From contig JANXOV010000026.1 in assembly GCA_025357635.1 (NCBI GenBank), forward strand, positions 1 through 46,503: DNA of 46,503 nucleotides. Reading direction: 5' to 3'. Shown here piece by piece: positions 33,918 to 41,064 of this stretch; position 1 is the stretch's first letter, and the number at the start of each line of letters is the position of its first letter. The notes below the pieces were generated by a model. The model had not been told where the DNA came from and made no database searches. It was given only the letters and a program-made list of their open reading frames with translations. Made by a program: the position numbers and the translations under genes. The stretch comes from Pseudomonadota bacterium (GTDB lineage Bacteria; Pseudomonadota; Gammaproteobacteria; Steroidobacterales; Steroidobacteraceae).

Positions 33918-35954
33918 TCAGACCTTGAACGGCACGGACACCTCCACGCACGTACCTCTGGGCGTGCGCTCACGCCGCAGCGTACCGCCGATCAGGCGCG
34001 CGCGATACTCTGCCATGCGCAAACCCTGCTCGGCCTCGGCCGCACCGGGCGCAGCGACCCACCCGTCACCGCTGATCGACAACAGGAACCGGTCGCCTGC
34101 ACCGTACAAATCGATCTGGATTCTGCGGCAATTGCCGGAGCGCGCCGCGCAATCCAACACATCCTGCGCAATTCTGTACAGATGATCCGCCTCGGTCGCT
34201 GCAATGAACTGCCCGTTGTCATGTTGGAATTTCACTTTCACTGCAAAACGCCGGGTGGTCTCCTTCGCCAGTTGACCGATGGCGATTTCCAGGGAACCGC
34301 GCGCCACGTGCAAGGGTGACAGACTGACGGCCAGCCTGCGCGCAAGATCGATGCTGCGATTGACCTGCGCGATGACGCCGTCGACGTTGCAATCAGGCGC
34401 ACCCGGACTCTGCCCGCAGACGCCGTTGAGGCGCGAAACCGATCCCTTGATGCCGTCGAGTTCCAACCCGAGTCCGTCGCGAATATCGTTCGCAAGCCTC
34501 TCCCGCTCATGCACTGCAATCTCCAACACCTCACGCTCGAGCCGGCGTCGCTCGGTGATGTCGCAGATCGTGAGCACGATGCCGCCGATCGCCTCGTTGC
34601 CAAGCTGATCACTGCCCAACACGTGCAAAGTCCGCGGCGCGCCGTCCGCCGCGGCAACCACCAGCTCGATTTCTGCGCGCACCGCATGCTGCTGGCGGAC
34701 TTCCCCAAGAAAATCGCGTAAACGCGCTTCGTGTTCAGCACCCAGCAGCCGTGCCGCAGGCTGGGATTGCAGATTTTCCGCCGTCTTGCCAAGCAACGCC
34801 TCCGCGGCCGGACTGACGAAACTCAACTGTCCGCACGCGTCGGCAACGGCGATCAGATCCGCAGAGCGGCGGATGAGTTCGGTCAGGTGACTCCGGGCTT
34901 CGCGCCGCACAATCGTGTCGTGCATGCGATGAATCTCGGTGCGGACGCCCTGCTGCCGGGTCGCCACCAACATCGCCCCGACCAGGACGAAGGCCAGGAG
35001 CGATATTCCCTCGTCGTCGCGCAATTCGATGCCGTATCCGCACAGCATTCCGATGGCGAGCAGCACGGACAGAATAGGCAGAAAGCTGTATCGATTGTTC
35101 TCCACAAGCGTGATTTCGGCGGGCCTGTGATGAAACCTTTCCAGAACGGCGGCCGTTCCCAGCAGGGCGTAATACAAACCGTAGCCGCCAAGATCGGACC
35201 AGACATTGTACAAATACTTGTGATCCCCATCGACGCCTATCCAGTCCAGGTCGGTGGTAAATGAGGCGACCGTCGCGGCGATCAACAACAACAGCGCCCG
35301 CTCAGCCTTCCACTCGGAGACTTGCATCACCAGCAGCGACACCAGGATGAGCAGGACGCCGTCGCCAACCGCCAGTCCGAGCAGGCTGATGAAGTTGGCG
35401 TCGCGGTCCGGATTGATCCGCAGTTGAGGTTCGAGCAAGAACAGCCAGAGTACGGCGCCGAGCCCCAGCGCCAGCGTGATCACGTCCAGCCAGACTTGAC
35501 GCCGCCGGAACGATCCTCCCAGATCGCGGTAGAACATCGCAAATGCGGCGGCGGCGAGCGGGTAGTACACCATGTAAGGCAGGTCATTCCAGCCGCTATC
35601 GTGGCGCGTCGGATCAGCATCCAGATACGCCCACCAACAATTCGCCAGCACATCGCTGAAGGTCGCCCAAAAAACGAACTGCCAGCCAGTGCGCCGAAAG
35701 CCCGGCTTCAACTCTCGAATCACCGGAAAGATCAATGACAGCGCCAGGACTAGCGAAAGCAGCGGGTGCCAGGCGCCAATCCATTCAACGACCGTCGCAC
35801 CGCCCCAACCCGCGGCGAGCCAGAGTGCAATGATCAGCGCATAAAGCCACAATGCGCCGACCATCAGCCATGACACGACCCGCGTCGGTGCTGGCACCGA
35901 ACCTGCGCGCGAGTTTCCGGATTGGAGCGGCAGATCTGCCGGGATCGCCGCCAT
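33918..35954 (-). CDS. Degenerate sensor histidine kinase paralogue (probable pseudokinase)
   Basis: 678 aa from ATG 35954, whose A is the last base of the upstream TGA. Eight or so membrane helices fill residues 30-300, followed by a PAS domain (LIRRSADLIAVADACGQLSFVSPAAEALLG) and a HisKA_3/HATPase region. Compared with its neighbour, the phospho-accepting His is Arg (NDIRDGLGLEL, R492, codon CGC). The N-box EALNNAARHSN has become QDVLDCAARSGN, and the G1 box DDGTGL has become GDGWVA. The reading frame is otherwise clean over its whole length, which argues for selection on a non-catalytic role. Confidence 0.9.
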   Translation of the reverse strand: MAAIPADLPLQSGNSRAGSVPAPTRVVSWLMVGALWLYALIIALWLAAGWGGATVVEWIGAWHPLLSLVLALSLIFPVIRELKPGFRRTGWQFVFWATFSDVLANCWWAYLDADPTRHDSGWNDLPYMVYYPLAAAAFAMFYRDLGGSFRRRQVWLDVITLALGLGAVLWLFLLEPQLRINPDRDANFISLLGLAVGDGVLLILVSLLVMQVSEWKAERALLLLIAATVASFTTDLDWIGVDGDHKYLYNVWSDLGGYGLYYALLGTAAVLERFHHRPAEITLVENNRYSFLPILSVLLAIGMLCGYGIELRDDEGISLLAFVLVGAMLVATRQQGVRTEIHRMHDTIVRREARSHLTELIRRSADLIAVADACGQLSFVSPAAEALLGKTAENLQSQPAARLLGAEHEARLRDFLGEVRQQHAVRAEIELVVAAADGAPRTLHVLGSDQLGNEAIGGIVLTICDITERRRLEREVLEIAVHERERLANDIRDGLGLELDGIKGSVSRLNGVCGQSPGAPDCNVDGVIAQVNRSIDLARRLAVSLSPLHVARGSLEIAIGQLAKETTRRFAVKVKFQHDNGQFIAATEADHLYRIAQDVLDCAARSGNCRRIQIDLYGAGDRFLLSISGDGWVAAPGAAEAEQGLRMAEYRARLIGGTLRRERTPRGTCVEVSVPFKV

Positions 35955-37996
35955 CAGCACACATCCGTGGCCGGCGAAAGGTGATCTTGCGCCCGCGTCC
36001 CAGCCTGAGACTGAACGGGAATGGACACGGCGACGCGCGCGCCGCCGGACGCGGATCTTCCGAGTTGCAGCGTCCCACCCATCATGCGTGCGCGATGCGC
36101 GATCATCCGCAAGCCTAAACCGGCCGTCGGCTCGGCACCGCCGCGCAGACCGGTTCCGTCGTCGCAAATGACCAGGTTCAACCGCCCCTCATCGCTGCTG
36201 AGCTCGATGTCGACGCTGCCACAGTTGCTGTGACGCGCCGCATTGTTCAAAGCCTCCTGCACGATGCGATACAAGTGCTCGGTTGCACTCGCGCTGACTA
36301 CCGCGTGCCCGGGGTGGCGGCGAAAATTGATACGAAACTTAAATAGCGCGCCAACACGTGCGGCAAGCTCTCCAAGCACGGCGTCCAACGATCCGTGCCC
36401 GATTTGTAGAGGAGACAGACCGTTGGCAAGCTTGCGCGCAAGTTCAATCGTATTCTCGACGTGGTCCTTGATCGTTTGCACCGAATGCTGCAACGTTCCG
36501 CTCTGGCTCTCGCGTTGAACATTCAGGCTCTTCAGCAGCAGCGCGATGCCGGTCAGTTCCTGCCCCAGTCCATCATGAATATCGCTGGAGAGCCGCTCGC
36601 GCTCGCGCGCGGCAATGTCCAGCACCTCGCGCTCCAGACGGCGCTGATCGGTCACGTCTCGGACCGTCAATGCGATCCCGCCGATTGCAGGGTTGGCAAG
36701 CTGATCGCTGCCAACCACCCGCACGATGCGGTTCGTGCCATCGGCGCAATCAACGAGCGTCTCCATCTCGATGTGCGCCAGTCGGTGCTCGGCAATCTCA
36801 TTCAGCAACGCGTGCAATCTGCCCTCATTTTTCGCGCCCAAAAGCCGCGCCGCCGGTTCAGCCTTCAACGTGTCCGGCGCCACGCCCAGAATCGCAAGTG
36901 ACGCAGGGCTCACGAAAGTCAAACGTTGTTGGGGATCCGCCACAGCGATGAGATCCGACGACCGACGCACCAACTCCGACAACCGCAGTTCGGCATCCTG
37001 CATCGCAAGCGCCCGCTGCAAACTGCTCAGTTCGTAGCGCACGCCCTGCTGACGCAGGGCGATCACCATCGCCCCGACCACCACGAAGGCAATCAAGAAT
37101 GCGCCTCTGACGCCGTGAAGATCCGCCCTTTCACCGAACAACAAAGCGATGGCAAGCAGGATCGACAGGATGGGAAGAAAACTCAATCGGCCACCGGCAT
37201 CGGCTTGCTCTCGCGGCGGCCCGATCGGGCGTTTCCGCTCGAAGTAGATGGCCACCGCCAGCAACGAATAAGGCACGCAGGTGCCGAAGATATTGAACCA
37301 GGGTCCGAACACGAATTCGTCGCGGTTCTCGGCATTGATCCAGCCCAGGTCGATTACGAATGCAATGCAGATGCCCGCTATCAACATCAGCAGCGCCCGC
37401 TCGGCGCGCCAGTTGCAGATCCGGGTCGCAACCAGCATGGCGGCCACCATGAGCACGCCATTGCCGGCGGCGTAGCTGAGGGGAATGCAGATGACCTGCG
37501 ATCCATCGGCGACTTCCGGAAGCCGCGCCCGCAGAAAGAAAAGCCATAATGTGGCGCCAATTCCCAAGCTCAGTGTGACGATGTCCAGCCAGACCGACCA
37601 CTTGCGAAACGTACCACCCAAATCCTTATAGAACAGCACGGCGGCGGCGGTGGCGATCGGATAAAAGCCAAGCTGAATCGAGTCGGCAAAATTGGCATTC
37701 ACCGGGATCGAAGCCCGCTTCAGATAGATCCATGTCAGATTGGCGAGCAGATCGAACATCAATGCGCCCATCACCAGCTGCCACGCCAGGCGCCGGAAAC
37801 CGGGCACGTGAGATTTCAGCAATGCCCTCAGAAGCAGCAGCGCAATGCATTGCGTGGCGATGGGCGACCAGAGAATGAGGACCGGGCTCAGCGCGGGCGG
37901 GATCCAACTCAAGGCCACGGCCAGCCCGGCCAATGCGGTGAACGTCCAGATTCCGGCCACCGGAATCCAGCCGGTTTCGTGCCGGATGGCGGTCAT
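35954..37996 (-). CDS. Membrane sensor histidine kinase, HisKA_3 (NarL-partner) type
   Basis: 680 aa. Residues about 10-320 carry around eight membrane helices in a 7TM-like sensor region. A PAS domain follows (LVRRSSDLIAVADPQQRLTFVSPASLAILG, ending VTDQRRLEREV), then the dimerisation domain SSDIHDGLGQEL with catalytic H474. The ATPase domain has the N-box QEALNNAARHSN, the G1 box DDGTGL and the G2 box GLGLRMIAHRARMMGG, so the enzyme should be active. This class pairs with NarL/LuxR-type response regulators; none is present in the window. GTG one codon upstream is an alternative start. First gene of the leftward regulatory block. Confidence 0.93.
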   Translation of the reverse strand: MTAIRHETGWIPVAGIWTFTALAGLAVALSWIPPALSPVLILWSPIATQCIALLLLRALLKSHVPGFRRLAWQLVMGALMFDLLANLTWIYLKRASIPVNANFADSIQLGFYPIATAAAVLFYKDLGGTFRKWSVWLDIVTLSLGIGATLWLFFLRARLPEVADGSQVICIPLSYAAGNGVLMVAAMLVATRICNWRAERALLMLIAGICIAFVIDLGWINAENRDEFVFGPWFNIFGTCVPYSLLAVAIYFERKRPIGPPREQADAGGRLSFLPILSILLAIALLFGERADLHGVRGAFLIAFVVVGAMVIALRQQGVRYELSSLQRALAMQDAELRLSELVRRSSDLIAVADPQQRLTFVSPASLAILGVAPDTLKAEPAARLLGAKNEGRLHALLNEIAEHRLAHIEMETLVDCADGTNRIVRVVGSDQLANPAIGGIALTVRDVTDQRRLEREVLDIAARERERLSSDIHDGLGQELTGIALLLKSLNVQRESQSGTLQHSVQTIKDHVENTIELARKLANGLSPLQIGHGSLDAVLGELAARVGALFKFRINFRRHPGHAVVSASATEHLYRIVQEALNNAARHSNCGSVDIELSSDEGRLNLVICDDGTGLRGGAEPTAGLGLRMIAHRARMMGGTLQLGRSASGGARVAVSIPVQSQAGTRAQDHLSPATDVC

Positions 37997-38150
37997 CACC
38001 GCGCGGCAACACTGTTACATAATGTCATCGGCCCAGTACCGCCCGCAAGCAATAGCACTCACCTGATGTCTTCGGTGATCCCCCGGCAACGCCGGCCAAA
38101 GTGTAGCACGTCCAGGCGACGCGGGCGATTCGTGGGGGTTGGACGCTGCG

Positions 38151-38777
38151 CTACGGCCCCAGCGATGCAAGATAGTCGGCGACATCTCGCATCTTGTCGA
38201 CGCTGAGCGAAGTCGTGATGCCGTGCATCACCGCGACATCGCGCAAGTTGGTGTGAAATGCGCGCAGCTGTTTGAGCAAATACTGCGAAGACTGGCCGGC
38301 GAGCCGTGGGTAGGCGCCGATGCCGGCGCCGCTGGGACCGTGACAGGTCGAACAGGCAGGAACGCCGTCCGTCGCAACGCCTTGCGCATAAATGTCGCGG
38401 CCGCGGGCCATGGCACCCGAATCGGACATCGTGCCCGGCGCGGGTCGCTGCGCGCTGTAATACTGGGCAAGGCCCACGATCAGATCATCATCCAGCGGCG
38501 CCGCCATGCCCCACATATAGGCCAGCGCGTCAGCATCGCCCCGGGTGTGGGATTTGAAATTCTTCATTTGGGCCGTGATGTAGTCCGCGTTCTGCCCGGC
38601 CAATCTCGGAAACTTCGGCGTGATGCTCCGCCCCTGCGGTCCATGGCAGGTGGCGCAGGTGGTGACCGCGACCGTTCGCGCCGCGCTGCGAATCTCCGCG
38701 CTGACATCATCCGCCCGGACGCCGTTTGCGCCCAGTGCTGCACCTAGTAGTACGATCGAGTGAAGAACGCTTTTCAT
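38151..38777 (-). CDS. Di-heme cytochrome c4-type electron carrier
   Basis: 208 aa from ATG 38777, which gives a signal peptide (KSVLHSIVLLGAALGANGVRA). Two c-type domains are present: CATCHGPQGRS...PRLAGQNADY and CSTCHGPSGAGIGAYPRLAGQSSQY, each with a later Met suited as axial ligand (AYMWGMAAPL, AVMHGITTSL). Periplasmic carriers of this kind feed terminal oxidases. It lies 56 bases downstream of the cytochrome-porin gene on the same strand, so the two likely exchange electrons. Confidence 0.92.
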   Translation of the reverse strand: MKSVLHSIVLLGAALGANGVRADDVSAEIRSAARTVAVTTCATCHGPQGRSITPKFPRLAGQNADYITAQMKNFKSHTRGDADALAYMWGMAAPLDDDLIVGLAQYYSAQRPAPGTMSDSGAMARGRDIYAQGVATDGVPACSTCHGPSGAGIGAYPRLAGQSSQYLLKQLRAFHTNLRDVAVMHGITTSLSVDKMRDVADYLASLGP

Positions 38778-38833
38778 GACAAAGATTCCTGTTGGTCTGG
38801 AGTGTCCACGCGGGTCGTTTTTGCAGTCGCTCA

Positions 38834-40252
38834 TCAATATGCGAACCACACCAGCGCATACACCGTATTGTTATCCGATGCATTTCGCCCAAAACCGTCG
38901 TAGTCGTTCTTGCTGCCGTTGAACTTGCTGAACCCTGTGTACTGCAGCGACAACTTGGTATTGAGCCAGGGGACGTAATTGATCTCCGCCTGCCAGCCCT
39001 TGGTGTCCGGCAGACCATTCGCACTGGTCACGACGCCGGGCGCTGCGCCGGCCGCGTACAGGCCGACATCTGTACTGCCGGTCGTGGAGAAAAAGCCCAC
39101 GGTTCCGCCAATCTTGCGACGGTAGTAATACGTTCCCCAGACACGCCAAGTGGTCAGATCATTGCGATCAGAGGCGGTGTCCCCCGCAGCGAAGCTCGCA
39201 TCCAGACGCATGGTTTCATGAATGCGAGTGCCCGCCAGGGTGAACAAATGCTGCTCGGCGGTGTACTGATACTGAAAGTCCTGGGCGAAATCCTTGAACT
39301 GATTGGTGACTCCGCTTTGCAGCGTAGGCGCGGCCGGATCACCGCCCCCCGGCAGCAATTTGAAATTCGCGCCATAGACACCAGCCTCCAATGAATTGCG
39401 ACCCCATTGATGCTCATACGCCAGCCGGAAATACGGGGCGGTGCCCTTGACGACATTGGAGATGCTGCCATCGAGCGGGCCGGCCGCCCCGGTGATGGGA
39501 TTCGCCGCACCCTGTTTGGCGGAACGATAGACACCGATTTCTCCGTACAGCGACTCCTTCCACATCGCATACACGCTGATGCCGGCAACGTCCTGGCCCA
39601 GCGTGCCGTCGATCTGCGCGGCGGCAATGGGCGAGACGTTGGAGTTGCTCCCCGCAAACGGGAAGCCAAATGCAGGCGTACTGTTCCAAAGATCCTGAAC
39701 GGTCGGATTGTTGTTGAGCGTGATGCCGTAAATCAGGCTTTCATCGCGCGGCAGCACGATGTTGTTGGCGTACCGCAAATCGGTATTGTCGATGCCGAAG
39801 GTGCCGCTGTCATTGCCGTAGGTCATTTGAATGAACGCGCCGACGTTCGGCGCAATCTTGCCGGCGTAAAATAAACTGATCTGCTGGGGGAACGCCACGG
39901 TTCCATTTTGTGCATGACCGTTGATGCCCGCGCTGTCCGGGATCTGCTTGCTTAGCCAGGACTCCGAGACCTGAACCATCAGCGAGATGGGCGGCAGGCC
40001 GGTGAGCGCGAGCATTTCCTCACGCGCCGCCGTGATGCCGCGCACCGGCTTCAGGTTATCCAGCGTGTAGCCGTTGGCCTTGAAAATACGGCCGAAGTGA
40101 TTCAGCTCGGGAAAGATCGTATGGCAGGCCTCGCAGGCCATGCCGGTTTGCCGGGCGAAGCTGGGCACCGCCCGGGCTTCCGGACCGCAAAGCGCGAATG
40201 CGCCCAATAGAAACAACGCGGGTACGCCCGTTCGCAAATTCATCCGTTTCAT
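38834..40252 (-). CDS. Fused cytochrome c - outer-membrane porin
   Basis: 472 aa. After the signal peptide (ALFLLGAFALCGPEARA) comes a tiny cytochrome domain with one heme site, FARQTGMACEACHTIFPELNHFGRIFKANGY, CEACH at residues 40-44. About 400 residues with alternating beta-strand character follow and end in an aromatic residue (LVWFAY), the mark of an outer-membrane barrel. This is the layout of the cytochrome-porin superfamily that includes the iron oxidase Cyc2, where the heme plugs the pore and carries electrons across the outer membrane. Whether this member oxidises Fe(II) or handles another donor or acceptor cannot be told. Its neighbour, a di-heme cytochrome, would be the periplasmic partner. 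Confidence 0.82.
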   Translation of the reverse strand: MKRMNLRTGVPALFLLGAFALCGPEARAVPSFARQTGMACEACHTIFPELNHFGRIFKANGYTLDNLKPVRGITAAREEMLALTGLPPISLMVQVSESWLSKQIPDSAGINGHAQNGTVAFPQQISLFYAGKIAPNVGAFIQMTYGNDSGTFGIDNTDLRYANNIVLPRDESLIYGITLNNNPTVQDLWNSTPAFGFPFAGSNSNVSPIAAAQIDGTLGQDVAGISVYAMWKESLYGEIGVYRSAKQGAANPITGAAGPLDGSISNVVKGTAPYFRLAYEHQWGRNSLEAGVYGANFKLLPGGGDPAAPTLQSGVTNQFKDFAQDFQYQYTAEQHLFTLAGTRIHETMRLDASFAAGDTASDRNDLTTWRVWGTYYYRRKIGGTVGFFSTTGSTDVGLYAAGAAPGVVTSANGLPDTKGWQAEINYVPWLNTKLSLQYTGFSKFNGSKNDYDGFGRNASDNNTVYALVWFAY

Positions 40253-40361
40253 TGCCTGCGCTCTCTTGTTCTTGTCGGGGTCTTCAACTTAACCCGGGCA
40301 GAGCGGATTTTCTTTGCGAGATACGCGTAGAAGATTGCGGAGAGTCTCTGCAAATCACTTA

Positions 40362-40378
40362 GAATCGGAATCGATTCG
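40362..40378. promoter_or_regulatory. Palindrome in the divergent region before the cytochrome-porin
   Basis: GAATCG is repeated and merges into the perfect 10-bp palindrome GAATCGATTC (40368-40377), in the 164 bases between the divergent cytochrome-porin and DUF1345 genes. It may be a regulator site; evidence is only its symmetry and place. Confidence 0.25.
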
Positions 40379-40416
40379 ACATTTTTTAACTTCAGGAATA
40401 CAGGACACGACGCCCG

Positions 40417-41064
40417 ATGAACAGGTTCGCCATCGGCCACATTCGTCTCATCGTTTCGGTGGGCGTGGGAATCGCCGTCTTCATCGGCTCACCGCACCAT
40501 TGGCCACTGGTGTCCCGTGCCCTGCTCAGCTGGAACTGCGGCGTCATGCTGTTCCTGCTTCTGATTTACCAGTGGATGAAAAGCCTGTCGGCGCAGCAGA
40601 TCTGCTCTCGCTTCATCGAGGAGGACGAAAGCGCGCCGGTGATTCTGGCCGTCGTGATTGTGGCGGCGCTGCTCAGCCTGGTCGCCATCGTGGCGCTGCT
40701 CTCAACCATCAAGGAAGTATCCGCCGATGCGCGTCCGGCGCACGTCGCGCTTGCCGCGTTCACCGTGATCAACTCCTGGGTGCTGGTGCCCACCATGTTC
40801 GCGCTGCACTACGCGGACATGTTCTACAGCGCAAAGGCGGATGATCGGCCGCTGGCCTTCCCGCGATGCGACATGCCGGTATTCTGGGATTTCGCCTACT
40901 TCTCATTCACCATCGCAGCGGCCTGCCAGACCGCCGACGTGACCACGCAGCACACCTCGATCCGCAAGATCGTGACCGCTCACACGGTGATTTCATTCTT
41001 CTTCAATGCGTCGATTCTCGGATTTGCCATCAATGTCACGGCCGGGTTATTCGCGAGCCAGTGA
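40417..41064 (+). CDS. DUF1345 inner-membrane protein
   Basis: 215 aa with five hydrophobic segments: LIVSVGVGIAVFIG, CGVMLFLLLIYQWM, VILAVVIVAALLSLVAIVALL, HVALAAFTVINSWVLVPTMFALHY and VISFFFNASILGFAINVTAGLF. The conserved parts of the family are visible in ALHYADMFY and CDMPVFWDFAYFSFTIAAACQTADV. Its role is unknown. Divergent from the cytochrome-porin and tail-to-tail with the M1 peptidase, overlapping it by 18 bases. Confidence 0.88.
   Translation: MNRFAIGHIRLIVSVGVGIAVFIGSPHHWPLVSRALLSWNCGVMLFLLLIYQWMKSLSAQQICSRFIEEDESAPVILAVVIVAALLSLVAIVALLSTIKEVSADARPAHVALAAFTVINSWVLVPTMFALHYADMFYSAKADDRPLAFPRCDMPVFWDFAYFSFTIAAACQTADVTTQHTSIRKIVTAHTVISFFFNASILGFAINVTAGLFASQ

Noticed and set aside
40249-40440. 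63-codon frame ending in ATGA overlap with the cytochrome-porin start
   Set aside because: The overlap looks like translational coupling, but the peptide has no protein-like pattern, the frame lies in a promoter region, and no binding site precedes it.
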